Below are positions 44,547 through 53,314 of a DNA stretch of 64,000 nucleotides, piece after piece. The stretch is from Acidimicrobiia bacterium (GTDB lineage Bacteria > Actinomycetota > Acidimicrobiia > Acidimicrobiales > Bin134): positions 1 through 64,000 of the forward strand of contig JAJDYE010000007.1 of the NCBI GenBank assembly GCA_022822905.1, written 5' to 3'. The notes beneath the pieces are model-generated. The model did not search any database. It had not been told where the DNA came from and saw only the letters and a program-made list of their open reading frames with translations. Within the stretch, counting starts at the first letter, position 1. Each line of letters opens with the position of its first letter. A program made the translations under genes and the position numbers.

Positions 44547-45362
44547 TCAGGCGATGAACCGGTCCGCGAACCGCCGAAGCGAATCAACCGCCTTGCTGGT
44601 GCTCTTCCATGGGGTGACCACCAGACGGTGGGCACCGGCATCCTCCCACCGGCGCAGATCATCAAGGGTCTCGCATCGGCCCTGGGCGGTGATCTCGATG
44701 TCGGGCGCGCCCAGCTCGGCCAGCCGGTCGGCGGCTGCCCTCACCGACTCGAAGGTGTCGCCCATGCCCATCCACCCTTGGTAGCGGGCAGCCCGGCGCA
44801 GGGCGGCGTCCGACAACCCGCCCACCAAGATCGGAGGATGGGGCTGCTGTACCGGCTTGGGTTCGAACGCCACCGGCTCGAAGTCGTAGAACTCGCCGTG
44901 GTGCTCCACTTCGGGCTCGGTCCAGAGCCGCACGCACACATCCAGGGCCTCGTCAAGGCGGCGGCCCCGGGTTCGGGGCTCCATCCCCGCGGCCGTCCAC
45001 TCGTTGCGCAGCCATCCGGCCCCCACGCCGAACAGTGCCCGGCCATTGCTGACGTGGTCCAAGGTGGCGAAGCCCCGGGCGGTGGTGAAGGGGTGGCGCA
45101 GCCCGGCCAGGTACACGTACACGCCCAGGTTGATCCGGGTGGTTTGGCCGGCCAGGTACGAGAGGTAGGCCGGGGCGTCGTATACCGGCACAGTGGCTGG
45201 CACGTTGGGATGTTCGACGTCGCCCAGCGAGCCCTCCATCTCGACGGGGAACACGAGATGGTCGGCGATCCAGCACGACTCGAACCCGGCCTCGTCGGCG
45301 GCTTGGGCCACCTCGACCCATGCCCCTGGGTGCAGCGAGATGAAGGGGAACCCGAACTTCAC
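44547..45362 (-). CDS. LLM class F420-dependent oxidoreductase
   Basis: A 271-aa luciferase-like protein of the F420-dependent actinobacterial type. VEVAQAADEAGFESCWIADHLVFPVE near residue 15, LDHVSNGRALFGVGAGWLRNEW near 95-116, and HPPILVGGLSDAALRRAA near 165 are typical. The GTG at 45362 gives the common VKFGFPFIS start. The frame remains open far upstream, but that part is antisense to the methyltransferase and is not coding. Substrate unknown. Confidence 0.85.
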   Translation of the reverse strand: MKFGFPFISLHPGAWVEVAQAADEAGFESCWIADHLVFPVEMEGSLGDVEHPNVPATVPVYDAPAYLSYLAGQTTRINLGVYVYLAGLRHPFTTARGFATLDHVSNGRALFGVGAGWLRNEWTAAGMEPRTRGRRLDEALDVCVRLWTEPEVEHHGEFYDFEPVAFEPKPVQQPHPPILVGGLSDAALRRAARYQGWMGMGDTFESVRAAADRLAELGAPDIEITAQGRCETLDDLRRWEDAGAHRLVVTPWKSTSKAVDSLRRFADRFIA

Positions 45363-45449
45363 CCTCAGCAACCTAGTAGTCGCCGTACGATGGCTAACCA
45401 CGCCTGAGACAGGAGAGGGATCCTGGACCGCAAATTCGCCGCCGCCACC

Positions 45450-46166
45450 ATGAACAGCCTGGGTCTCGATGCCGACACCCGGCTGCTGGCGGTGTGCGCG
45501 GGTACCGACGACTGGGAGCTGCTGTCTTCTCTGGGTTTCACCGACGTGGTGGTGTCCAACCTGGATGAGGCGTTCGCCCCGCTGGTGCCCGACGGCCGGT
45601 GGTCGTACCAGGACGCCCAGTCGTTGACTTTCGAGGATCGCTCCTTCGACTGGGTGTTCGTCTCTGAGGGACTGCACCACTGCCGCTCTCCTCATCGGGC
45701 GCTGGGGGAGATGTACCGGGTGTGCCGGGAGGGGATCGTGGCCATCGAAGCCCGCGACAGCGCGCTGATGCGGCTGGCCGTGCGGATGGGCATGGCCGAC
45801 GCCTACGAGCTGGCTGCGGTCACCGACCAGGGGTTTCGCACCGGAGGGCTGGACAACACCAGCGTGCCCAACCACGTGTACCGCTGGACCGAGGCCGAGG
45901 TGGTCAAGACCCTGCGGTCCTACGACCCCACCGGCGAGCCCCGGATCGAGTTCCGCTATGGCCTGCGCCTGCCCACCGCCGAGGCCACCGGCCGCCGCCG
46001 GCGTCTGGCCGGGAAGTTGGCCAAACCCGCCCTGGCTGCGCTGTGCACTGTGTTCAAACGCCAGCGCAACCAATTGGCCGTCATCGCCCGCCGCCCTACT
46101 GAGTTGTACCCCTGGCTCCACCGGGTAGAGGGCGAGGTCCAGTTCAACCCCGACTACTCGAACTAG
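45450..46166 (+). CDS. Class I SAM-dependent methyltransferase
   Basis: A 238-aa protein. The fold is recognised from LLAVCAGTDDWELLSSLGF (motif I region), the acidic VVVSNLDEAF and SFDWVFVSEGLHHCRSPHRALGEMYRVCREG, the late-motif block of Methyltransf_11. The C-terminal region is basic (ATGRRRRLAGKLAK). It probably methylates a small molecule or glycan. It overlaps the convergent SDR gene by four bases. Confidence 0.75.
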   Translation: MNSLGLDADTRLLAVCAGTDDWELLSSLGFTDVVVSNLDEAFAPLVPDGRWSYQDAQSLTFEDRSFDWVFVSEGLHHCRSPHRALGEMYRVCREGIVAIEARDSALMRLAVRMGMADAYELAAVTDQGFRTGGLDNTSVPNHVYRWTEAEVVKTLRSYDPTGEPRIEFRYGLRLPTAEATGRRRRLAGKLAKPALAALCTVFKRQRNQLAVIARRPTELYPWLHRVEGEVQFNPDYSN

Positions 46167-46933
46167 CCGTTCTCGGGTAGAGGCGGGAGCGAACCCGCTC
46201 CCAGGCCGCCGTCGGCGGCATAGTCGCCTCCGGTGCAGTAGGACGCCTGGTCGGAGGCCAGCCACACCACCAGGTCGGCCACCTCTCCGAGTTCGGCCAT
46301 GCGCCGCAGCGGCACGGTAGCGCCGTAGTGGCGCTCGTAGTCCTCGTCTTCCCATCCCGGTCGGCGAGTCATAGCGGTGCGCAGCGCACCGGGCACCACC
46401 GCGTTCACCCGGATGCCCAAGTCGGCCAGCTCCAGGGCCGCAGTGCGGGTGAGCCCCCGGATGCCCCACTTCGAGGTGGAGTAGGCCGGCATTCCCACCG
46501 TGCCTTCAAAAGCGCTGGGCGAGCTCAGGTTCACGATCGACCCTCCCCCGCTCGACGCCATGGTGGGCGCGGCGGCCTGGATGCCCAAGAATGTGCCCAC
46601 CAGGTTGGTATCGATCACCTTGCGGAACTCAGCAGGATCGCAGTCCAAGATCGGGACGACGCGAGTGATCGCCGCATTGTTGACCAAGATGTCCAGGCGG
46701 CCGCCGTCAGCGGTGGCAGCCGCGTCCACCGCAGCGGCCCACTGCTCGGCGTCGGTCACATCGAGCTCGAAGAACTGCGCCCCGGCCTCAGCAGCAGCCG
46801 CGGCCCCGTCGTCCACCCGCTTGTCCGCCGCCGTCACCTGGGCCCCGGCCGCCACCATGCGCCGCACGATCTCCGCCCCCAGCCCCCGGGCCGCGCCGGT
46901 GACCAGTGCCACCTTGCCCTCCAACGCTGTCAT
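46163..46933 (-). CDS. Short-chain dehydrogenase/reductase
   Basis: A 256-aa classical SDR. The NAD(P) motif VTGAARGLGAEI lies near residues 12-23, ILVNNAAIT near 86-94, the catalytic Ser in GGSIVNLSSPSA and Tyr-Lys in YSTSK near 157-161. The start is ATG 46933, since the upstream open frame has no SDR sequence. It oxidises or reduces an unidentified alcohol or ketone. It is divergent from the Bcr/CflA exporter (77-base gap). Confidence 0.9.
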   Translation of the reverse strand: MTALEGKVALVTGAARGLGAEIVRRMVAAGAQVTAADKRVDDGAAAAAEAGAQFFELDVTDAEQWAAAVDAAATADGGRLDILVNNAAITRVVPILDCDPAEFRKVIDTNLVGTFLGIQAAAPTMASSGGGSIVNLSSPSAFEGTVGMPAYSTSKWGIRGLTRTAALELADLGIRVNAVVPGALRTAMTRRPGWEDEDYERHYGATVPLRRMAELGEVADLVVWLASDQASYCTGGDYAADGGLGAGSLPPLPENG

Positions 46934-47010
46934 TTTCTTGGCCAATTCGTCGCCAAGACTCCCCTGACAACCAAGGTTGGCTGGGAATACTCCTTTGACT
47001 TCATCTCCAT

Positions 47011-48297
47011 ATGGCAGACAGGCTACGCCGTTATGAGAAGTCGGCCGGTGTGACCTCCTTCGCCACCCCACGCCGACTGGGCGAACGAGAGTTCATCGTC
47101 TTCATCGCCATGGTCAGTGCCATGTCCGCGCTGGCCATCGATACTCTTCTCCCGGCGTTCTCCGCCATGCGAGACGCGTTTAACCTCCCGGAGGACTCCA
47201 CCGATCTCTCGCTAACCATCACCCTGTTCTTCGTGGGGTCGGGCATCGGCAACCTCTTCTATGGGCCTTTGGCCGACGCGGTGGGGCGAAAGAGAGTCCT
47301 CCTCGGAAGCATGGTGTTGTTCACTCTGGCTTCGCTAATGGCTACTCTGTCGCTGAATCTCGGCATGCTGTATGTCAGCCGATTCATTTGGGGGTTTGCC
47401 GCTGCTGGCCCTCGCACTGCTTCTCAGGCCATCGTGCGGGACTACTACTCGGGAGACGCCATGGCCCGTGTCATGACCTTGGTCATGGCAGTGTTCTTTT
47501 GGGCACCAGTGGCTGGCCCACCGTTAGGGCAGGGTCTGGTGGCGCTGGGGTCGTGGCGGTATGTGATGGCCTTCAGCGTGTTCACTGCGCTGGTCATTGC
47601 TGTGTGGTCGCTGCGATTGGAAGAGACCCTGAGACCCGAGCATCGGCGGGCACTGACATTTCGGACCACGCTGGATGGGTTCCGATTGGTGGCCACCCAC
47701 CCGGTAACGCTGGGTTATGCCATGGCCACTACGTTCTCGACCGGTGCCTTCTTCTCATTCTTAGGCAGCTCCGAGCTGATCTTCGACGATGTCTTCGACC
47801 GAAAGCACTGGTTCGTCCCTTACTTCTCGATCATGGCTGCAGGAACGGGTTTGGTGGCGCTGCTTAACAGTCAGGCCCTGCGCCGTTTCCGGGCTCGCAC
47901 GCTGGCGCTGGGGGCGGGCGGACTGCAATTGGTGGCATCGGGCATCATGCTGGGTCTTTCCCTTTATGCAGGGGGAACGCCGCCGTTCGTTTTCTGGATC
48001 GCGATCTACAGCTTGGCCAATGCCTCCTTGGTGGCGATTTTTCCATTGGGCCAGAGTTTGGCTTTGGAGCCGATGGGAGAACTGGCGGGTACCGCCTCAG
48101 CGGTGCTCGGCTTCTCCATGTTGCTGTTCGGCGCCGGTCTGGCCGCCATCATCGACCAGGCCATCAGCGGCTCCGTCACCCCCGTCGGCGTCGGCTACCT
48201 CGCCTACGGCACCGCTGGCCTAGCCTGCCAACTTTTCGCCGTCCACCACCAGCGAAGACAAGCATTGGCACCCCGTCCGGCATTCGAAGCTGGTTGA
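47011..48297 (+). CDS. Bcr/CflA-type MFS multidrug exporter
   Basis: A 428-aa MFS protein with 12 apparent membrane segments. The first, EFIVFIAMVSAMSALAIDTLLPAF, and the motif YGPLADAVGRKRVLLGSM near 88-105 are typical of the DHA1/Bcr-CflA family, as is the motif C RFIWGFAAAGPRTASQAIVRD. It exports drugs or metabolites in exchange for protons. The first 25 residues are polar, so a slightly later start is possible but less likely. Confidence 0.87.
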   Translation: MADRLRRYEKSAGVTSFATPRRLGEREFIVFIAMVSAMSALAIDTLLPAFSAMRDAFNLPEDSTDLSLTITLFFVGSGIGNLFYGPLADAVGRKRVLLGSMVLFTLASLMATLSLNLGMLYVSRFIWGFAAAGPRTASQAIVRDYYSGDAMARVMTLVMAVFFWAPVAGPPLGQGLVALGSWRYVMAFSVFTALVIAVWSLRLEETLRPEHRRALTFRTTLDGFRLVATHPVTLGYAMATTFSTGAFFSFLGSSELIFDDVFDRKHWFVPYFSIMAAGTGLVALLNSQALRRFRARTLALGAGGLQLVASGIMLGLSLYAGGTPPFVFWIAIYSLANASLVAIFPLGQSLALEPMGELAGTASAVLGFSMLLFGAGLAAIIDQAISGSVTPVGVGYLAYGTAGLACQLFAVHHQRRQALAPRPAFEAG

Positions 48298-48348
48298 TTG
48301 GCTAGAACTTCGTTCCCAAGATCACAGGGCCGTCAGACTCGTGCTCCG

Positions 48349-49131
48349 TCAGGCCGGTGGCACTCCGGTCAGATTGCATTCGGACAGGAGGCCGCCGTCG
48401 ATGACGATGGCCTGGCCGGTGATAGCCGAGGACTCATCTGAGGCCAGAAACAGCACCAAATCGGCGATCTCTTCGGGCTTGATGGTCCGGCCCAATGCGT
48501 GCATGGCGGAGATCTCCTCGTGGGTCTTGAGGCCGATGTCGAGCACCGCACCGTACATGGGCGTCTCCACCACGCCGGGGCAGATGGCGTTGACGCGGAT
48601 GTTCTTGCGCCCCCATTCAACCGCTGCGGTGCGGGTCAGGTTGATGAGTCCCGCCTTGGCCGTGCAGTAGGGGGCGTTGCCCGGCGAGGCCACCACTCCG
48701 TAGATCGACGAGGTGCTGATGATGGACCCTCCCCCTTGGGCGGCCATGTGGGGAATGGCGGCCTTCATTCCGTACATCGCCGCGGTGAGCATCACCCGCA
48801 GGCTGGCATCCCAGCCCTCAGGGTCGAGCTCGGGTATGTAGCCCCCGGTGCTGGTGGCGGCGTTGTTGAACAGCACATCGATGCGGCCAAACTCCGACAC
48901 CGCCCGCTCCACCGCGGCGGTCACCTCGTCTAGCGAACCCACGTCGCAGTGCTGGTACACCGCCCTGGCACCGCCCTCGGTCAACTCTGCCACCAGCTTC
49001 TCGCCCGCCTCGTCCACCAGGTCGACCCCCACTACCGCGGCCCCTTCTCCCACCAGCCGCCGCAGTGTGGCCATGCCAATCCCGCCACTAGCCCCAGTCA
49101 CCAACGCAACTCTTCCGTCCATCCGGCCCAT
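48349..49131 (-). CDS. Short-chain dehydrogenase/reductase
   Basis: A 260-aa SDR: VTGASGGIGMATLRRL near residues 11-26, DVLFNNAATSTGGY near 85-98, the catalytic ISTSSIYG and YCTAK, and DESSAITGQAIVIDGGLLS near the end. The start at ATG 49131 (or 49122) follows GGAG. It differs clearly from the SDR at 46163, so this is not a recent duplication. Specificity unknown. Confidence 0.9.
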   Translation of the reverse strand: MGRMDGRVALVTGASGGIGMATLRRLVGEGAAVVGVDLVDEAGEKLVAELTEGGARAVYQHCDVGSLDEVTAAVERAVSEFGRIDVLFNNAATSTGGYIPELDPEGWDASLRVMLTAAMYGMKAAIPHMAAQGGGSIISTSSIYGVVASPGNAPYCTAKAGLINLTRTAAVEWGRKNIRVNAICPGVVETPMYGAVLDIGLKTHEEISAMHALGRTIKPEEIADLVLFLASDESSAITGQAIVIDGGLLSECNLTGVPPA

Positions 49132-49356
49132 CGCCAGCTCCCTTCCCCAAGCGCTTCTGCCCGTGCGCCAGTCTCGCGCCAACTGCGCCCCGGTGGCCTA
49201 AGCACCGGGCGGCTGGATTAGAGGCCGGACAGGTAAGTTCATTTGCGGTACCAAGACACGGGTCAGGCTATGGCACCAGTGTGGGATTGCGAACGCGGCT
49301 GGGCGATCACTCTCCGTCTGAGAGCTGCGGTACCAGCATCCACAAGCTATGGATGG

Positions 49357-49385
49357 TGTCAGAAATTTCTGATATATTTCTGACA
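49357..49385 (+). promoter_or_regulatory. Inverted-repeat operator ahead of the AbiE-type pair
   Basis: TGTCAGAAAT (49357-49366) and ATTTCTGACA (49376-49385) are exact inverted repeats nine bases apart, and the inner CAGAAATTTCTG is itself palindromic. The AT-rich centre contains TATATT, a likely -10. It lies 40 bases upstream of the antitoxin GTG. AbiEi antitoxins are known to repress their operon by binding inverted repeats. Confidence 0.6.
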
Positions 49386-49425
49386 AAACACTGTGCTCAT
49401 CGCACCACACGAAGGGAGGGCACCC

Positions 49426-50049
49426 GTGGCATCTGTGGCGGACAAGATCACGCAGATGGTGACCGAGCGCGGACCGGGGGCATGGGTATGCACCCCCGGG
49501 GACTTTCTGGGCCTGGGGAGCCGTGAGGCCGTCGACCAGGCACTGTCGCGCTTGACCAAGGCCGGCAAGCTGCGCCGGATCGGGCATGGCCTGTATGACA
49601 TGCCGCGGTTCAGCAACGCGCTGGGCCGGTATGCCCCGGCCGACATGGACGCCGCCGTCTCAGCGTTGGCGAGACGAGACGGCGTGCGGATCATGCCCGA
49701 TGGGCTGGTAGCCGCGAATCGGCTGGGCCTCACAAATGCAGTGCCGGCAAAGGCCAGCTACCTCACCGACGGCGCCTCCAGGACGCTGAAGATCGACGGC
49801 AGAACGGTTCGGTTCCGACATGGCAAGCCCAGAATCATGCAGTGGGCCGGCAGGCCAGCAGCACCGGTGGTTCAGGCACTGGACTGGCTCGGTCCCGACG
49901 CCGCCCGCGACGCTCAGGTCGTCGCGATGCTCAGGCGCGGCCTTCCTGACGATATGAAACACGACCTCGAGCAGAACATCAGCGACGTCCCCGGCTGGGC
50001 GGCACCGCTCGTGCGCAGCGTCGTGGCCGATCAGAAGGCCGCCGCGTGA
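49426..50049 (+). CDS. AbiEi-like antitoxin (DUF6088 type)
   Basis: A 207-aa protein. The N-terminal winged helix-turn-helix (WVCTPGDFLGLGSREAVDQALSRLTKAGKLRRIGHGLYDMPRF) leads into an antitoxin domain (DGVRIMPDGLVAANRLGLTNAVPAKASYLTDG). The start at GTG 49426 follows GGGAGG at good spacing. Overlap with the next gene (GTGA) and the upstream operator support a coupled type IV-style AbiE system, where this protein counteracts the nucleotidyltransferase toxin and represses the operon. Confidence 0.85.
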   Translation: MASVADKITQMVTERGPGAWVCTPGDFLGLGSREAVDQALSRLTKAGKLRRIGHGLYDMPRFSNALGRYAPADMDAAVSALARRDGVRIMPDGLVAANRLGLTNAVPAKASYLTDGASRTLKIDGRTVRFRHGKPRIMQWAGRPAAPVVQALDWLGPDAARDAQVVAMLRRGLPDDMKHDLEQNISDVPGWAAPLVRSVVADQKAAA

Positions 50050-51098
50050 ACGGAGCATTCGCAGCATTCCTCGCCCTCGCTGAGCAAGACCGGCGCGATG
50101 TGATCGAATCGGCCGCTGGCCGTCTCGACACGCTGCCCAGCTATGTGGAAAAGGATCTCTGGGTCTGCGTAGTTCTCGACGCGATCTTCAATGGACTGCC
50201 CGATGGCCACCCTCGCCTGCTATTCAAAGGCGGAACGTCGCTGTCAAAGGTGTTCGGGCTGATCGACCGGTTCTCCGAGGACATCGATCTCGTCGTGTAC
50301 CGAGACGACTTGGGTTTCGGAGGAGACCGAGACCCAACCGCGGCCAGCGCCCTGTCGAAGAAGAAGAGAGCTGAGCTCTTTAAGACGCTCACCAACGAGT
50401 GCAGCAGTTACGTCCTCGGGGACTTGCGGACTGCGTTGGCCGACGCGATCGGCGAGCCCAGCGAAGGATGCCGCATCGTCCCTGACACCGACGATCCGCA
50501 GTCGCTGTTGGTTGAGTACCCCACGCTGTACCCGGCCAGCGTCACCGCCTACGTCGCGCCAAGCGTGAAGATCGAGGCCGGCGCGAGATCGGCTCTCGAT
50601 CCCAACCAGTCCAGAGGCGTCACCGCGTTCATAGATGACGAACTGAACGAAGCCTCGCTCGATGTAGTCAACATCAGAGTGCTCTCGCCCCAGCGGACCT
50701 ACTGGGAAAAGCTGCTGATCCTGCACGGCGCGCACTGCGGATACCGAGACGAGGGGCGTATTCCGGAGGACCGGAACCGGATCTCGCGCCACTACTACGA
50801 CGCCGCAATGATCACGGCGACCGAGACGGGCGCGTCGGCCCTGTCAGACCTTGACCTTCTTGACGCAGTACGCAACCACAACCTCGTGGCTTTCAAGCAA
50901 GCATGGAAGCGCTTCGAACAGGCCACCCCCGGTTCGATGAGACTGGTGCCGCAACCCGGACTACGCGAGGCCATCGAACGGGACTATGCGGCCATGCAGA
51001 GCATGATCCTCGGCGATGCTCCCGAATTCGAATGGATCAACGAACGACTTCAGGAAGCCGAATCCGCCATCAATCACAGCTCGCCTCCTTCAGAATGA
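50046..51098 (+). CDS. AbiEii-like nucleotidyltransferase toxin
   Basis: A 350-aa protein of the AbiEii/AbiGii nucleotidyltransferase family. The core reads LLFKGGTSLSKVFGLIDRFSEDIDLVVYRDD (GS/GGTSLSK plus R.SEDIDL) near residues 58-88, with a later Lys-containing YWEKLLILH near 218. Members transfer nucleotides to RNA (for example tRNA ends) and cause growth arrest or abortive phage infection. It begins at GTG 50046 overlapping the antitoxin stop. All catalytic elements look present, so it is likely functional. Confidence 0.87.
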   Translation: MNGAFAAFLALAEQDRRDVIESAAGRLDTLPSYVEKDLWVCVVLDAIFNGLPDGHPRLLFKGGTSLSKVFGLIDRFSEDIDLVVYRDDLGFGGDRDPTAASALSKKKRAELFKTLTNECSSYVLGDLRTALADAIGEPSEGCRIVPDTDDPQSLLVEYPTLYPASVTAYVAPSVKIEAGARSALDPNQSRGVTAFIDDELNEASLDVVNIRVLSPQRTYWEKLLILHGAHCGYRDEGRIPEDRNRISRHYYDAAMITATETGASALSDLDLLDAVRNHNLVAFKQAWKRFEQATPGSMRLVPQPGLREAIERDYAAMQSMILGDAPEFEWINERLQEAESAINHSSPPSE

Positions 51099-51184
51099 AC
51101 CAACGCACATTGCCGGGTCGGTATTAGGGCCGGCGGCTGGGTTGGGTATGGGGGGCTAGTCCATGCGTTGGAAGGTGAGGCTGA

Positions 51185-51406
51185 AGGGGCCTGCACTGGT
51201 TCCGCTATATCGCTAGCAACCTCGTGCGATCGCTTGGCGAGCAGTTCCGCCAGATGCGAAACGCCACGCAATACCCGGATTTCGAATCGCCGGAGTTGAC
51301 AGACAGCGATGCTCAGTGGGCGGTCGGCCTTGCGGGCGATGCTGTGTCGGGGACACAGGGTCTCATTAGCTCTGTGGGACTGGGTCCGTACCGGGCGACG
51401 TCTTGA
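51185..51406 (+). pseudogene. HEPN domain remnant
   Basis: From 51185 (just after an in-frame TGA) the frame reads LHWFRYIASNLVRSLGEQFRQMRNATQYPDF and then ELTDSDAQWAVGLAGDAV, matching the last part of HEPN proteins (R..RN...YPD....D...A). The front is missing. It lies head-on to a nucleotidyltransferase gene; HEPN and MNT proteins normally form pairs in tandem, so the pair has been disrupted. Confidence 0.35.
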
Positions 51407-51983
51407 TCTCGATTGCGACCACTGGGCGTTCGGTGACGGTCGCGTGGAAGCCGCCTGACCCGTTCCGCAGCCACTCAGCGTCTCGGATGACGACGTTGAC
51501 AGGGCGCCCCAGACGCCCCTCGACGCCGCTGAGTGCTTCGTAGAGCTCTGCCCGGTCGGGTTCGCCCAGCACCAGCACGTCAATGTCATTGACAGGCCGC
51601 TTGCCCGCGACACCGTGCAAGCGCGCGGCCCACGAGCCGAACACATACGCAGCCTCGATCCCGTCGACGCCTTCCAGAGTCTCGGCGAGCACGTGCGGTG
51701 GCCCGAATGCTTTGACCAACAGGTCAGACAGGCTGTCGTAGTAGGGGCTGTCGGTGTCTGCCCGCACGAACCTGGTGTTGCCCAATCGGCGGCTGGTGAT
51801 GATGCCAGCCGCCTCCGCACGCTCGACTTCACGATGCACCGAACTGAGCGGCACCCCGACGCGGTGGGCCAGCTCGCTCATGCTGGTTTCCCGGTCTGGG
51901 TCGCACAGCACAAACGTCAGCACCTCACCTTGCTGGCGCGATCGCAAAATGGGAAGCAGACTCGGAGTCGACCTAGTTTCCAT
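51366..51983 (-). CDS. Winged-HTH and nucleotidyltransferase (MNT-type) fusion protein
   Basis: A 205-aa protein. Residues about 15-75 form an ArsR/MarR-like winged helix (TSMSELAHRVGVPLSSVHREVERAEAAGIITSRRLG). Residues 108-140 carry the minimal nucleotidyltransferase core AAYVFGSWAARLHG...NDIDVLVLG. Such proteins act as antitoxins that AMPylate HEPN toxins or as regulators. TAGTTTC/GAAACTA arms at 51974-51980 and 51990-51996 flank its start codon, and TATAGT sits just upstream, so it probably represses itself from a short-leader promoter. Confidence 0.7.
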   Translation of the reverse strand: METRSTPSLLPILRSRQQGEVLTFVLCDPDRETSMSELAHRVGVPLSSVHREVERAEAAGIITSRRLGNTRFVRADTDSPYYDSLSDLLVKAFGPPHVLAETLEGVDGIEAAYVFGSWAARLHGVAGKRPVNDIDVLVLGEPDRAELYEALSGVEGRLGRPVNVVIRDAEWLRNGSGGFHATVTERPVVAIEIKTSPGTDPVPQS

Positions 51984-52072
51984 AAATTAGAAACTATATC
52001 CTGTTTAATGGAAGTTAACTATTGCCGTGCCCACGAGACGCCGCTTGAGAGTCCGGCAGCAAAGACGTGCAA

Positions 52073-52148
52073 TGGCACCCCGTACGGGATTCGAACCCGT
52101 GTTACCAGATTGAGAATCTGGCGTCCTAGGCCTCTAGACGAACGGGGC
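52073..52148 (-). tRNA. tRNA-Glu (anticodon CTC)
   Basis: On the minus strand the gene runs from GCCCCGT (52148-52142) to ACGGGGT with CCA encoded at 52075-52073. The anticodon stem CCAGA/TCTGG encloses TTCTCAA, giving CTC. The T-arm is CGGGTTCGAATCCCG. The fold is complete. Confidence 0.95.
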
Positions 52149-52198
52149 AGGAACGCCGCAGTGTACCGGCTCGGACTGGTTTTGGGCGATCCGAAAAA

Positions 52199-53266
52199 CT
52201 ACGGGCGGGCTTGGTAGATGATGTTGGCGTTGGTCTCGGTGACCCGCTCGAAGCTGGAGTAGCCGGCGGCGGTGAAGACATCTCGCATGGCGGCTTCGCC
52301 AGCCTGAGCGCCCAGCCCCAATCCCACTGGTTGGGCCAGAGAACACGGGGTGCAGAACACTGCGGAAGCGCCGTACGACGTGGCCGCCATGGGATTCTCG
52401 GTCAGGTTGTGGACATGGCCGTCGAGGGCGAACGGCTCCACCATGAGCACTGATCCTCCCTCGGCCAGCTGGCTGCGGGCGTGGGCGGCGATGCCTACCG
52501 GGTCGCCCATGTCGTGCAGGCAGTCCAAGAAGAAGATCACGTCGAAGGTGCCCTGGTAGCCCTTGGAGTCGGCCACTTCGTAGGAGGCGTTGGTGAGTCC
52601 GGCTTCGGCAGCCAGTTCTCTGGCCTGGTCGATGGATGGGCCGTGGAAGTCGATCCCGGTGAAGTGCGACTCGGGGTAGGCCGAGGCCAGGATCTGCACC
52701 GAGTCGCCGCAGCCGCAGCCCACATCGGCGGCGGTGGCCCCGGCGCGGAGCAGCTCGTCAATACCGTCGGCGGCGGGGATCCACTCGTTGGCCAAATACA
52801 TCTCGTATTGGGGCCGGAAGAAGCGAGCGGTGGAGGTGAACAGGCAGGGATGGTGATCGCCCCAGGCCAAACCGCCGTCGCCCCGGAAGGCGTCGAGGAT
52901 GTCGTCCATATCAGCGAACATGGCCCGGAACATGCCGATGCCCCCGGCCAAGAACGCGGGGCTCACCTCCCAGGCCAGCACCGCGGCGGCCTCATCGGTG
53001 AGCCGGAACGTGACATCGTCGTCGCTCTGGCCATCGATCTCCACCAACTCGACCGCGGCCTGCTGGCGCAGCCACTCGGTGACCAGACGGGGATTGCAGC
53101 CGACGGCTTCGGCCAGAGCATCCGCAGTCATCGGCCCCGCCCTCGCCATGGCCTGATACAGGCCCAGCTCGTCGCCGATGTGGACCATGGCCATAGTGGT
53201 GGCCCCGGCCATGTGGGTGGCAACCTCGCCGGCTATCTCGGTTACCCGATCGATGTCGATGTCCAT
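52199..53266 (-). CDS. Methyltransferase with N-terminal winged helix
   Basis: A 355-aa protein. The N-terminal dimerisation/winged helix (DELGLYQAMARAGPMTADALAEAVGCNPRLVTEWLRQQAAVELV) is followed by a class I methyltransferase domain: AADVGCGCGDSVQILASAYPES (motif I) near residue 180, FTGIDFHGPSIDQARELA and DVIFFLDCLHDMGDP. This is the domain order of the mycobacterial Rv2258c-like methyltransferases. It probably acts on a small molecule. It starts at ATG 53266. Confidence 0.85.
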   Translation of the reverse strand: MDIDIDRVTEIAGEVATHMAGATTMAMVHIGDELGLYQAMARAGPMTADALAEAVGCNPRLVTEWLRQQAAVELVEIDGQSDDDVTFRLTDEAAAVLAWEVSPAFLAGGIGMFRAMFADMDDILDAFRGDGGLAWGDHHPCLFTSTARFFRPQYEMYLANEWIPAADGIDELLRAGATAADVGCGCGDSVQILASAYPESHFTGIDFHGPSIDQARELAAEAGLTNASYEVADSKGYQGTFDVIFFLDCLHDMGDPVGIAAHARSQLAEGGSVLMVEPFALDGHVHNLTENPMAATSYGASAVFCTPCSLAQPVGLGLGAQAGEAAMRDVFTAAGYSSFERVTETNANIIYQARP

Positions 53267-53314
53267 GTCAGTTCCTTCGCGGTGATGTACCGGCTGGAAC
53301 CCTAGCTAGGTGGA

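Noticed and set aside
45363..46469. Upstream extension of the luciferase-like frame at 44547
   Set aside because: The extra 369 residues are antisense to the methyltransferase and SDR genes, with no luciferase-like sequence. The normal N-terminus starts at GTG 45362.
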